Of a DNA stretch of 64,000 nucleotides, positions 23,489 to 32,138 are shown piece by piece. The notes under the pieces are model-generated. The model made no database searches and was not told the origin of the DNA. It saw only the letters and a program-made list of their open reading frames with translations. The first letter of the stretch is position 1; the number at the start of each line of letters is the position of its first letter. Source of the DNA: Pontibacter liquoris (lineage in GTDB: Bacteria; Bacteroidota; Bacteroidia; Cytophagales; Hymenobacteraceae); NCBI RefSeq assembly GCF_022758235.1, contig NZ_JALEBG010000003.1, forward strand, positions 558,001 to 622,000, read 5' to 3'. A program made the position numbers and the translations under genes.

Positions 23489-26400
23489 TTATTCCTCGTC
23501 TATTAATACGCAGCGGTTGTGGAGCAGGTCCTCTTCCACTGTTTTATACTTCACGTCCTTCACTACGCGGCCGTCCAGGTACTGTACGCTCACGCGGTCG
23601 TTGCGGCCGGCTACTTTCTGCGAATGTGCCGGCAGGATGCGCTCCGGTTCGGCGGCAGGCGCTGAAGTATGGCCGCTTTCGTCTTCGAGCGACGAATGCA
23701 CGGCGGCTTTCTGCTCTTTCAGCACGGGTGCTTTTGGCGCAGGCTGCGGACGCGGTACCTGTACCTGCTCGGGTGCCTGGATCGGAATAAAAGCATGGAA
23801 CAGGAAGTTGATGGTCTCTTCGTTCACTTTGCCGATCATGCGCTTAAACAGCTCAAACGATTCGAACTTATAGATCAACAGCGGGTCTTTCTGCTCGTAT
23901 ACCGCGTTCTGCACACTTTGCTTCAGGTCGTCCATCTGGCGCAGGTGGTCTGTCCAGGCCTGGTCGATGGTGCCCAGCGTGATCATCTTCTCCATTGAAC
24001 GGAGCAGCTCCATGCCATGCGTTTCGTAGGCTTTGGTCAGGTTGGCGACAGCCGCCAGCTGGCGCTTGCCATCGGTAAACGGCACGGCCACGTTCTCGAT
24101 CATCGGCCCACGGTTCTGGTGAATGTCGGCAATAATCGGATAGGCCTGGGCAGCAGTTTGCTTATTCCGGTTCAGGTAGAAATTCAGGGCCTCGTTGTAA
24201 AGGCGCTCGGACAGCTGGTTTGCCTGGCCATTGCGGAACTCCTCGTCAGTAATGGTTGGCTCAAAGCCGAACACGCGGATCAGGTGCAGCTGGAAGTTCT
24301 CGTAATCGTTGATGTTCTTGTAGCTGGCCACCACGTCTTCGCTGATATCGTAGATCATGTTCCAGATATCAAGCTCCAGACGTTCGCCATACAGGGCGTT
24401 GCGGCGGCGCTTGTATACTACCTCGCGCTGGGCGTTCATCACGTCGTCATACTCCAGCAGGCGCTTGCGCTGCCCGAAGTTGTTTTCTTCCACTTTCTTC
24501 TGCGCACGCTCAATAGAGTTGGTGATCATCGAGTGCTGGATCACTTCGCCTTCCTCCAGGCCCATACGGTCCATGAGGCGGGCAATACGGTCAGAGCCGA
24601 AGAGGCGCATCAGGTTATCTTCCAAGGATACGAAGAACTGCGAAGAGCCCGGGTCGCCCTGGCGGCCGGCACGGCCACGCAGCTGGCGGTCTACGCGGCG
24701 GGATTCGTGGCGCTCGGTACCCACAATGGCCAGACCACCGGCCGCTTTGGATTCCGGCGTCAGCTTGATATCGGTACCACGGCCGGCCATGTTGGTGGCA
24801 ATGGTCACGGTGCTGGGCTTACCGGCTTCGGCCACGATCTCGGCCTCTTTCTGGTGCATTTTGGCGTTGAGGACCTGGTGCTTGATGTTGCGCAGCTTAA
24901 GCATGCGGCTCAGCAGTTCCGATATCTCTACTGACGTGGTACCTACCAGCACCGGACGGCCTTTCTCGGTCAGCTCCACAATCTCGTCCACTACGGCGTT
25001 ATACTTCTCGCGCACGGTTTTAAATACCTTGTCGTGCTCGTCGTTTCGCTGGATAGAACGGTTGGTCGGGATTACCACCACGTCCAGTTTATAGATCTCC
25101 CAGAACTCACCGGCTTCTGTTTCGGCCGTACCCGTCATACCCGAAAGCTTGTGGTACATGCGGAAGTAGTTCTGCAGGGTAACGGTGGCGTAGGTCTGCG
25201 TAGCATCCTCTACCTTCACGTTCTCTTTTGCCTCAATGGCCTGGTGCAGTCCGTCGGAGTAGCGGCGGCCTTCCATTACGCGGCCCGTCTGCTCGTCCAC
25301 GATCTTTACCTTCTGGTCCGGCGTTACGATATACTCGGTGTCCTTCTCGAACAGCGTATACGCCTTCAGCAGCTGGTTAATCGTATGGATACGCTTTGAC
25401 TTCTCCTGGAAATCAGAGATCAGCTGCTCTTTGGCGTGCACCTGCTCTTCGTGCGAAAGCGTCTTGTTGTTTTCAATATTGGCGATCTCGGTGCCAATAT
25501 CAGGCATGATGAAGAAGTTCGGATCTTCGCCCTGACCCGTGATCAGGTCAATGCCTTTTTCGGTCAGCTCGATCTGGTTGTGCTTTTCGTCGATGGTGAA
25601 GTAGAGCGGCTCATCGGCTTCCGGCATCTGGCGGGAGTTGTCCTGCAGGTAAAAGTTCTCTGTTTTCTGCAGGATGGCACGGTTTCCCTGCTCGCTCAGG
25701 AACTTGATCAGCGGCTTGCTCTTAGGCAGGCCACGGTAGGCCCGGAACAAAGACACGCCCCCTTCTTTGGTATCGCCTTCTTTGATCAGGCGCTTGGCCT
25801 CGGTCAAAAAGTTGTTTACTACTTTGCGCTGGGCATCTACCAGCATGGAAATTCGCGGCTTGAGCTGGTAAAACTCGTGCTCATCGCCACGCGGCACTGG
25901 GCCTGAAATAATCAGCGGCGTACGGGCATCGTCGATCAGAACGGAGTCCACCTCATCGACCATGGCATAGTGGTGCTTGCGCTGCACGAGGTCCTGCGGG
26001 TCGCGGCTCATGTTGTCGCGCAGGTAATCGAAGCCGAACTCGTTGTTGGTACCGTAGGTGATATCGGCACGGTATGCATTGCGGCGGGCTTCGGAGTTTG
26101 GCTGGTGCTTGTCGATACAATCGATGGTGAGTCCATGGAACTCGAACAGCGGGCCTACCCACTCCGAGTCACGCTTGGCCAGGTAATCGTTCACAGTTAC
26201 CACGTGCACGCCGCGCTTGGCCAGGGCATTAAGGAAAGCCGGGAGCGTAGCAACCAGTGTTTTACCTTCACCTGTGGCCATCTCGGCAATTTTACCCTGG
26301 TGCAGCACAATGCCGCCAATCAGCTGCACATCGTAGTGCAACATATCCCAGGTAATCTCGGCACCGGCAGCCAGCCACTTGTTCAGCCAGACAGCCTTGT

Positions 26401-26863
26401 CACCGTCAATCTGCACGTTAGGCTTTTTGGCTGCAAAAGACCTGTCCAGCTCCGTGGCGGTTACCACCATCTGACCGTTCTCTTTCCAGCGGCGGGCTGT
26501 TTCTTTTACAATGGCAAACGCTACGGGCAGCACTTCCATCAGCACGCCTTCCAGGTCTTTGTTGCGCTGCTTTTCCAGCTCATCAATTTCCGAAAAAAGG
26601 CTCTCCTTCTGCACGATGTTCAGCTCTGTTTCCTCGGCAATACGCTTGTGCAGGCCGGCAATCCGGTCGTCGATCGGCTTTAAGCGCTCGTCAATGACCT
26701 GCTTGATCTCCTGCGTTTTCTGGCGCAGCTGATCATCGGTCAAGCCGGAGAGCTTGGCGTATTCTTCGTTTATTTTAGAAACATAAGGCAATACTTCCTT
26801 AATGTCTCTGTCGGATTTTGTACCGAATATTTTGGCAACGGTTTTACCGAAAAAATCAAACAT
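23489..26863 (-). CDS. secA: Preprotein translocase ATPase SecA
   Basis: This 1124-aa SecA drives Sec-dependent export with SecYEG. NBD1 contains MATGEGKTLVATLPAFLNAL (Walker A, near 195-215) and the DEVDSVLIDDARTPLIISGP stretch. NBD2 contains TNMAGRGTDIKL and ERHESRRVDRQLRGRAGRQGDPG (in parts). It is longer than the E. coli protein (901 aa) because of insertions in the N-terminal third and after NBD1, as is usual in Bacteroidota. The C-terminus is a Pro/Ala linker and a short basic/acidic tail without the CxCxSGxxxxCCH zinc motif. SecY is encoded at 52486-53802. Confidence 0.98.
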   Translation of the reverse strand: MFDFFGKTVAKIFGTKSDRDIKEVLPYVSKINEEYAKLSGLTDDQLRQKTQEIKQVIDERLKPIDDRIAGLHKRIAEETELNIVQKESLFSEIDELEKQRNKDLEGVLMEVLPVAFAIVKETARRWKENGQMVVTATELDRSFAAKKPNVQIDGDKAVWLNKWLAAGAEITWDMLHYDVQLIGGIVLHQGKIAEMATGEGKTLVATLPAFLNALAKRGVHVVTVNDYLAKRDSEWVGPLFEFHGLTIDCIDKHQPNSEARRNAYRADITYGTNNEFGFDYLRDNMSRDPQDLVQRKHHYAMVDEVDSVLIDDARTPLIISGPVPRGDEHEFYQLKPRISMLVDAQRKVVNNFLTEAKRLIKEGDTKEGGVSLFRAYRGLPKSKPLIKFLSEQGNRAILQKTENFYLQDNSRQMPEADEPLYFTIDEKHNQIELTEKGIDLITGQGEDPNFFIMPDIGTEIANIENNKTLSHEEQVHAKEQLISDFQEKSKRIHTINQLLKAYTLFEKDTEYIVTPDQKVKIVDEQTGRVMEGRRYSDGLHQAIEAKENVKVEDATQTYATVTLQNYFRMYHKLSGMTGTAETEAGEFWEIYKLDVVVIPTNRSIQRNDEHDKVFKTVREKYNAVVDEIVELTEKGRPVLVGTTSVEISELLSRMLKLRNIKHQVLNAKMHQKEAEIVAEAGKPSTVTIATNMAGRGTDIKLTPESKAAGGLAIVGTERHESRRVDRQLRGRAGRQGDPGSSQFFVSLEDNLMRLFGSDRIARLMDRMGLEEGEVIQHSMITNSIERAQKKVEENNFGQRKRLLEYDDVMNAQREVVYKRRRNALYGERLELDIWNMIYDISEDVVASYKNINDYENFQLHLIRVFGFEPTITDEEFRNGQANQLSERLYNEALNFYLNRNKQTAAQAYPIIADIHQNRGPMIENVAVPFTDGKRQLAAVANLTKAYETHGMELLRSMEKMITLGTIDQAWTDHLRQMDDLKQSVQNAVYEQKDPLLIYKFESFELFKRMIGKVNEETINFLFHAFIPIQAPEQVQVPRPQPAPKAPVLKEQKAAVHSSLEDESGHTSAPAAEPERILPAHSQKVAGRNDRVSVQYLDGRVVKDVKYKTVEEDLLHNRCVLIDEE

Positions 26864-27131
26864 CTGTATGTTGTTCTAAAATGAAAGGCTTCGTTTGCGA
26901 TCCCGTCAAAAATAAGTTGTTTTTCTGAGATTCGAATATTCTTACTAAAACAATACCATAAAAACAGGCCGTACTTGTACCTGCCAAAATTACCGGAAAC
27001 ATATAGTTAATCTGCTATCTATACTTCCAGGGTTTAAAAAGCTATGTCATAAAGGGCAGCCGGTGGCATTGTGGCAGGCACCCAATAGATTAAAACTACA
27101 GAAACAGCGCAGAAGTTCAGCAAACTGCCGG
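26864..27131. other. Spacer upstream of secA
   Basis: Contains a minus-strand TATTTTTG (26907-26914), 44 nt upstream of secA, a possible -7 element without a clear -33 TTG, and one TATACTT word. Nothing else recognised. Confidence 0.5.
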
Positions 27132-27647
27132 CTATAACAAGCGCTGGAACTCATGGGCATCTTCCCAGCCCTCGGGTGTTTTGAGCCAGTCGCGGCGCAC
27201 ACCCACCTCGGCAAAGCCGCACTTTTGAAAGAGCTTTATACTTGCCGTGTTGCCGGCCGTAACGGTGCAGTATACCTGGTGCAGTTGCAAGGTATGGCGG
27301 CAGTAGTGCAGCAGCAGGTCCAGGGCTTCAGCGGCATGCCCGTTGCCCCGATGCGGGCCGTCTATCACAATGCCGATGCCCGCCCGTTGATGCAACGGCT
27401 CAAAATCAAAAATATCGATAGCGCCGACGGCCTGGTGGCTTTTGCTGCAGATAACGAAGCGCAGCTGCCGGGCCGTATAAATATCCTGGCCTGCGTTCTG
27501 AAGGTATTGCGCCAGTACATACTTGGCGTAGGGCGCCACCGTATTGCCAATGTGCCAGACAGCCGTATCATTTTCCAGGGCATACAGGAAATCCAGGTCA
27601 TCGGGCTCCAGGGCGCGCAGGTATGTTTTTTGGGAGCTGAGAAACAC
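27132..27647 (-). CDS. GNAT-family N-acetyltransferase (RimJ/SpeG-like)
   Basis: This 171-aa acetyltransferase opens LRALEPDDLDFLYALENDTAVW, the RimJ/RimL-type start, and has the acetyl-CoA motif A (GIGIVIDGPHRGNGHAAEALDLLLHYC in part, containing the R/QxxGxG/A-like HRGNGHA). The C-terminus has NTASIKLFQKCGFAEVGVRR. It follows dapF by 5 nt on the same strand, so the two are likely cotranscribed. Substrate (protein N-terminus, polyamine or small molecule) unknown. Confidence 0.9.
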   Translation of the reverse strand: MFLSSQKTYLRALEPDDLDFLYALENDTAVWHIGNTVAPYAKYVLAQYLQNAGQDIYTARQLRFVICSKSHQAVGAIDIFDFEPLHQRAGIGIVIDGPHRGNGHAAEALDLLLHYCRHTLQLHQVYCTVTAGNTASIKLFQKCGFAEVGVRRDWLKTPEGWEDAHEFQRLL

Positions 27648-27652
27648 GCGGG

Positions 27653-28444
27653 TTATACTACTTTTACCTCCAGGGGCACCACACCGGTAAACACCTGCTT
27701 GGCCGGACCGTTAAGGTATATATACTTAAAACTGCCGTTAGCCGCCTGCTCAAAGGCTACTTGCAGCTCGCCGCCCAGCACCTGTACCTTTACCGGGCTC
27801 TGCATGCCCCTGAGGCTGGCCACAAGCGCCGCAGCGGTTACGCCGGTTCCGCAGGAAAGCGTTTCATCTTCTACGCCGCGTTCATAGGTGCGCACAAATA
27901 TCTCGTTCTCGCCTATCTGCTGCACAAAGTTTACGTTGGTGCCTACTGCAGCAAACCGGTCGTTGTAGCGGATGGCGCGTCCTTCTTTGTACACATCCAG
28001 TGCCTGCACATCGTCTACAAAGCGCACGTAGTGCGGGGAGCCGGTATTCAGGTAATAATCCTCGCCGATGCGCTCCACCTGCTGCACATCGTTCATCTTC
28101 AGCTGGATCAGGTCCCGCTCTACGCTGGCCTGGTGCTCGCCGTCGGCCGCCAGAAAGCAGGCCACATCCTCGATCACTCCTACATGCCGGGCGAACCGGA
28201 CAGCACAGCGCGCGCCGTTGCCGCACATAGAGCCCACCCGCCCGTCGGCATTATAGTAGACCATCTCAAAATCGTAGTCGGGGTGGTCCTGCAGAAGTAT
28301 AAGCCCGTCGGCACCAATGCCAGTGCGGCGATCGCAGAGGTACTTTACAAATTGTTCGTCATCAGCCGGAAACTGGCCTTTGCGGTTATCCACCATCACA
28401 AAGTCGTTGCCGGTGCCCTGGTATTTATAAAAGGTTATGGCCAT
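27653..28444 (-). CDS. dapF: Diaminopimelate epimerase
   Basis: 263 aa from the ATG at 28444 (MAITFYKYQGTGNDFVM). A longer frame to 28525 is not conserved. DapF converts LL- to meso-diaminopimelate for lysine and peptidoglycan synthesis without a cofactor. The two catalytic cysteines are Cys74 (SMCGNGARC) and Cys198 (TLSCGTGVTAA). The gene is divergent from the methyltransferase gene and followed by the GNAT gene. Confidence 0.96.
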   Translation of the reverse strand: MAITFYKYQGTGNDFVMVDNRKGQFPADDEQFVKYLCDRRTGIGADGLILLQDHPDYDFEMVYYNADGRVGSMCGNGARCAVRFARHVGVIEDVACFLAADGEHQASVERDLIQLKMNDVQQVERIGEDYYLNTGSPHYVRFVDDVQALDVYKEGRAIRYNDRFAAVGTNVNFVQQIGENEIFVRTYERGVEDETLSCGTGVTAAALVASLRGMQSPVKVQVLGGELQVAFEQAANGSFKYIYLNGPAKQVFTGVVPLEVKVV

Positions 28445-28504
28445 AGTAGGTGTAACAATTAAAACGGCTGCAACGTGCCTTTTTCTGATTCGGCGGATAA
28501 GTCG

Positions 28505-28512
28505 TACTTTTG
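28505..28512 (+). promoter_or_regulatory. Probable -7 element of the methyltransferase gene
   Basis: TACTTTTG fits TAnnTTTG and lies 38 nt upstream of the ATG at 28551. The -33 position is not a clear TTG. Confidence 0.45.
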
Positions 28513-28550
28513 CTTTGCATGGCACGCCGCCTTAAATAAAACACAAAGAT

Positions 28551-29444
28551 ATGTATTCCTTTCTTACAACAGAAAACTGGGCAGACTATGAATTGGTGGA
28601 TTCTGGAAACTTTGAGAAGCTGGAACGCTTTGGCCCTCATTACATAGCGCGCCCGGAGCCGCAGGCCATTTGGGACAAGCACCTGCCCGAGCAGGAGTGG
28701 CAGCGCCTGGCCAATGCTACGTTTACCCGCGACAAAGGCAGCCAGGAAAAAGGCCAGTGGAACCTGAAGAAAGGAATGCCCGAGCAATGGTACATCGATT
28801 ACAAGTATAACGACCTGAAACTGCGCTTCCGGCTGGGCCTTTCCTCGTTTAAGCATGTGGGCCTGTTTCCGGAGCAGGACAGCAACTGGAAATTTATTTA
28901 CGATACCACCCGCCAGCTGAAAACGCCGCAGCCCAAAGTGCTGAACATGTTTGCCTACACCGGTGCTGCCACGCTGGCCGCCAAAGCTGCAGGCGCCGAC
29001 GTAACCCACCTCGACTCGATAAAGCAGGTGAACTTCTGGGCCCGCGACAACATGGAAGCCAGTAACCTGGACAATGTGCGCTGGATTGTGGAAGATGCTA
29101 TGAAGTATGCGCGCCGCGAAGTGAAACGGGGCAACACCTATAATGGCATCATCCTGGACCCGCCCAGCTACGGCCGCGGCCCGAACGGTGAGAAATGGCA
29201 ACTGGAAGACGAACTGAACGAGATGATCAAGCTGTGTCGCGAGATGCTGGACGGCACCGATTATTTCCTTTTGATCAACCTTTATTCGATGGGCTTCTCG
29301 GCCATGGTGCTCGACAACCTGCTGCGCGGCACATTTGGCGACATGGTGCAGAACGAAGAACTGGGTGAGCTATACCTGCACGATCGCGGTGAGCGGAAAT
29401 TACCGCTAGGGACTTTTTTCCGGTTTACTTCGGTGGGAAAATAG
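28551..29444 (+). CDS. Class I SAM-dependent methyltransferase, RlmI/RlmK-like
   Basis: This 297-aa protein has a Rossmann-type SAM site (LNMFAYTGAATLAAKAAGADVTHLD in part; motif I MFAYTGAATL near 132-141) and the catalytic-type motif IILDPPSYGRGPNGEKW, as in rRNA and release-factor methyltransferases of the RlmI/RlmK class. The N-terminal part (about residues 1-110) is the usual accessory region of this group. It is probably an rRNA cytosine or guanine methyltransferase; the target base is not predictable. It is divergent from dapF. Confidence 0.88.
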   Translation: MYSFLTTENWADYELVDSGNFEKLERFGPHYIARPEPQAIWDKHLPEQEWQRLANATFTRDKGSQEKGQWNLKKGMPEQWYIDYKYNDLKLRFRLGLSSFKHVGLFPEQDSNWKFIYDTTRQLKTPQPKVLNMFAYTGAATLAAKAAGADVTHLDSIKQVNFWARDNMEASNLDNVRWIVEDAMKYARREVKRGNTYNGIILDPPSYGRGPNGEKWQLEDELNEMIKLCREMLDGTDYFLLINLYSMGFSAMVLDNLLRGTFGDMVQNEELGELYLHDRGERKLPLGTFFRFTSVGK

Positions 29445-29560
29445 GGTGCTGCTAAACAGCACTACATGGTATATTCGGTAATTCAGTTCCGTATAGCTGC
29501 CTGATTTGGGAGGATAGTGGAAGTACAGTTCCGTTTATATAGTAGTTAAAAAGCTAAGCG

Positions 29561-29610
29561 CTAACCACACCTAAACGTTAGCTCCACAAACGTTTAGCCA
29601 AGTACGTTGG
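29561..29610 (+). repeat. attC-like hairpin element upstream of the beta-lactamase gene
   Basis: Layout: CTAAC (29561-29565), 5-nt spacer, CTAAACGT (29571-29578), 11-nt loop, ACGTTTAG (29590-29597), 8-nt spacer, GTTGG (29606-29610). The terminal AAC/GTT pairs and unpaired spacers resemble a folded integron attC site. The element at 30572-30622 has the same spacer lengths (5 and 8 nt). Full R/L box consensus is not met. Confidence 0.5.
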
Positions 29611-29654
29611 TGGTAATTTTTGCAGACATTTAACAACATTCACATACCCAAAAC

Positions 29655-30563
29655 ATGCTTCGAGTATTTGCCTTAGCAACTGCGCTACTAGTATTTCTCG
29701 TGTCTCAGACATCGGCCCAAACGTCAGATTCTTTGCGAGAGAAAATTCACCAAATCATTTCGAAAAAGGATGCAACTGTTGGTGTTTCAATTATTGGCAG
29801 TAATGGTAAAGACACTTTATCAATAAATGGCGAAAGGCACTTTCCCATGCAAAGTGTGTTCAAATTTCATATCGCCTTAGCCGTCTTATCCCAAGTCGAT
29901 AAAGGAAGGTTGTCGCTTGACCAAAAAATCAAAATTGAGAAGAAAGACTTGTTGCCTGGCCTTCATAGCCCCCTCCGAGAAAAGTACCCGAATGGAGCCA
30001 CGCTGCCACTCGCTGAAATTATAAGCTATACTGTTTCCAACAGCGATAATGTGGGGTGTGATGCGCTGTTAAGGCTTCTTGGCGGACCTCAGGCAGTTGA
30101 AAAGTACTTTGCAAGAAACAACTTCAAAGATATTTCAATAAAAATAAATGAAGAAGTGATGCAGAATAACTGGGACCTGCAATTCCAAAACTGGACAACC
30201 CCAAAAGCTGCCAATAACGTTTTAGAAGCCTTTTATTTCAATAAGAAAAAACTACTTTCCTCCAAAAGCTATGACTTTGTTTGGAAAGAGATGAGAGAAA
30301 ACGAAACAGGTAAAAATAGATTAAAAGGGCGTTTGCCAGAGGGCACTGTTGTGGCTCATAAGACCGGTTCGTCCGGAAAAAATAAAACAACCGGGATAAC
30401 AGCTGCCGTCAATGATATTGGCATTGTCTTTTTACCCAATGGAGAACACTTCTTTATCAGCGTTTTTGTATCCAACTCGAAGGAAGATTCAGACACGAAC
30501 GAAAGAATCATTGCTGATATTTCTAAAGCAGCCTGGGACTATTTTAATTTACAGCGTAATTAA
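29655..30563 (+). CDS. Class A beta-lactamase, CepA/CblA/CfxA-like (subclass A2)
   Basis: This 302-aa exported enzyme has a signal peptide to about residue 21 (LVFLVSQTSAQ). Active-site motifs are intact: SVFK with nucleophile Ser67 and Lys70, SDN at 130-132, and KTG at 236-238. The omega-loop Glu is in INEEVMQNN (Glu166 or Glu167). SVFKFHIALAVL and the QFQNWTTPKAA stretch place it with the Bacteroidota subclass A2 enzymes, which hydrolyse penicillins and cephalosporins in the periplasm. Codon use and base composition are clearly more AT-rich than the surrounding chromosome. It is not adjacent to the BlaI/M56 pair at 4.4 kb. Confidence 0.93.
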   Translation: MLRVFALATALLVFLVSQTSAQTSDSLREKIHQIISKKDATVGVSIIGSNGKDTLSINGERHFPMQSVFKFHIALAVLSQVDKGRLSLDQKIKIEKKDLLPGLHSPLREKYPNGATLPLAEIISYTVSNSDNVGCDALLRLLGGPQAVEKYFARNNFKDISIKINEEVMQNNWDLQFQNWTTPKAANNVLEAFYFNKKKLLSSKSYDFVWKEMRENETGKNRLKGRLPEGTVVAHKTGSSGKNKTTGITAAVNDIGIVFLPNGEHFFISVFVSNSKEDSDTNERIIADISKAAWDYFNLQRN

Positions 30564-30571
30564 AACTACTA

Positions 30572-30622
30572 CCAACATTGTGAAAACGGCAGTCTTGGCC
30601 GCCGTTTTCATGAGCCCGTTGA
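30572..30622 (+). repeat. attC-like hairpin element between beta-lactamase and Vat-like genes
   Basis: Layout: CCAAC (30572-30576), 5-nt spacer, GAAAACGGC (30582-30590), 10-nt loop, GCCGTTTTC (30601-30609), 8-nt spacer, GTTGA (30618-30622). The perfect 9-bp stem could also act as a weak terminator, but no T-run follows. Confidence 0.5.
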
Positions 30623-30648
30623 CATAAAAATAAATTTATAAGGAAGTG

Positions 30649-31272
30649 ATGCCAGGCCCGGATAAGGATACTCGTTTTCCATTGGAGCATTATAACAGGC
30701 TTTGTTTTTTGAAGAATATCATAACTAGGCCAAACATAATTGTCGGCGATTATACCTATTATGATGATTTTGAAGACGTCTACAACTTTGAGAAAAACGT
30801 CAAGTATCATTTTGATTTCATTGGTGATAAGCTTGTAATTGGCAAGTTTTGCATGATTGCTTCAGGTGTTACATTCATCATGAATGGGGCAAACCATTTA
30901 ACCGGGGCTATCTCTTCTTATCCTTTTGCCATCTTTGGCAATGACTGGAGAGATGCAATGCAAGGGAAGTCTTACCCAAGCAAGGGAGACACAGAAGTTG
31001 GTAACGATGTCTGGATTGGACATAAGGCAACTATCATGGCAGGAGTGAAAATAGGTGATGGGGCAATAATAGCGGCCCATTCGATTGTCACAAAAGACGT
31101 GGAGCCTTATACTATTGTAGGTGGGAATCCGGCAAAAGAAATACGAAAACGCTTTACCGATGAACAGGTTCAGAAGCTTTTGGAGCTACAATGGTGGAAT
31201 TGGGACATCGAGAAAATAACAGCGAATGTACATAACCTCACAGGTGATAACTTAGCGTTACTCACCTATTAG
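30649..31272 (+). CDS. Vat-like streptogramin A / xenobiotic O-acetyltransferase
   Basis: 207 aa from the ATG at 30649; a GTG at 30646 is the alternative. It is a left-handed beta-helix hexapeptide-repeat acetyltransferase (IGKFCMIASGVTFIMNGANH, then GDTEVGNDVWIGHKATIMAGVKIGDGAIIAAHSIV in part). The GANH motif holds the catalytic His83. The YPFAIFGNDW and QWWNWDIEKI stretches match the Vat/CatB xenobiotic group rather than sugar acetyltransferases. Vat enzymes inactivate streptogramin A by acetylation, so that activity is plausible but untested. It is AT-rich like its neighbours and preceded by AAGGAAG. Confidence 0.88.
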   Translation: MPGPDKDTRFPLEHYNRLCFLKNIITRPNIIVGDYTYYDDFEDVYNFEKNVKYHFDFIGDKLVIGKFCMIASGVTFIMNGANHLTGAISSYPFAIFGNDWRDAMQGKSYPSKGDTEVGNDVWIGHKATIMAGVKIGDGAIIAAHSIVTKDVEPYTIVGGNPAKEIRKRFTDEQVQKLLELQWWNWDIEKITANVHNLTGDNLALLTY

Positions 31273-31287
31273 AAAGAAATACGCCTG

Positions 31288-31337
31288 CCAACCCGCATAC
31301 AAGCAACGCTGCGCTCACCTTAAGTATGAAACGTTAT
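31288..31337 (+). repeat. Possible third attC-like element after the Vat-like gene
   Basis: CCAAC (31288-31292) and GTTAT (31333-31337) flank a stem CATAC..AAG / CTT..GTATG with a two-base bulge. Spacers are shorter (3 and 4 nt) than in the two upstream elements, so this match is weaker. Confidence 0.35.
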
Positions 31338-31431
31338 GCCAACTCGATGACAGAGACTCTAGGAGAGTAAAGGTTATTGAGGAAAGCTTTGAATAGAGAT
31401 AATAAAATTATCATATATAGAATTTAAAGCT

Positions 31432-31887
31432 ATGACATATAACAACTTAAAAAGAATGGACAATGTCGGCATTGTGGTAGAATCCCTTGATAATGCCATC
31501 ACCTTTTTCACCGAGATAGGTTTGAAGCTTGAGGGGAGAGGCACAGTCGAAGGAGAATGGGCCGGTCGTGTTACCGGGCTGGGATCTCAATGCGTAGAGA
31601 TTGCGATGATGGTTACGCCTGATGGTCATAGCCGTCTTGAGCTTTCACAATTTCTCACTCCTCCTGCTATCTCAGATCACCGCAGCGCCCCTGTAAACTC
31701 TCTTGGCTACCTGCGTGTCATGTTCACTGTTGAAGATATTGATGAAATGGTAACCAGGCTAAGCAAGCACGGTGCCCAGCTGGTCGGTGAAGTGGTGCAG
31801 TATAAGGATGCTTATCGGCTATGTTACATTCGCGGAACCGAAGGGCTTCTTATCGGGCTTGCAGAAGAACTCAATAAAAATGAATAA
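31432..31887 (+). CDS. VOC-superfamily (glyoxalase/bleomycin-resistance-like) protein
   Basis: This 151-aa protein has the paired beta-alpha-beta-beta-beta pattern of the VOC fold (RMDNVGIVVESLDNAITFFTEIGL as first module, LGYLRVMFTVEDIDEMVTRLSKHGAQLVGEVV as second, quoted in parts). VOC proteins include glyoxalases, dioxygenases and bleomycin/fosfomycin-type resistance proteins. Candidate metal ligands are a limited His/Glu set, so enzymatic class is unclear. Third of three accessory genes on the plus strand in this AT-rich segment. Confidence 0.85.
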   Translation: MTYNNLKRMDNVGIVVESLDNAITFFTEIGLKLEGRGTVEGEWAGRVTGLGSQCVEIAMMVTPDGHSRLELSQFLTPPAISDHRSAPVNSLGYLRVMFTVEDIDEMVTRLSKHGAQLVGEVVQYKDAYRLCYIRGTEGLLIGLAEELNKNE

Positions 31888-32138
31888 AGCAGCCCCTAAC
31901 TGCTTCCAGGCAAAAGGCAGGATAATGTCCTTCGTAGAAACCTTTGTGCAAGGTTCAACTTCTGTGTTTGTATAAACTTTAGAACTATACATCCTGGCCT
32001 TGCCCGATACAATCCGTTCTCTGTGCCTTAAATCGTAAAAAGAACTTTCCCGTTTTTAATACTGCCCTTTTACTTCATTTTAGCACTGGTGGCCAATGAA
32101 TAAGGCCTTAAAAACCCGCCTTTTCTTAGCCAATTCCA

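Noticed and set aside
24017..24934. 305-aa frame antisense to secA
   Set aside because: Long frames opposite secA follow from codon bias; the minus-strand protein is unmistakable.
28425..29201. 258-aa minus-strand open frame
   Set aside because: It lies antisense to the well-supported methyltransferase gene and has no recognisable domain.
31888..31970. Fourth cassette boundary after the VOC gene
   Set aside because: A hairpin (AACCTT / AAGGTT near 31939-31955) and a CTAAC are present, but the spacer layout of the other elements is not reproduced.
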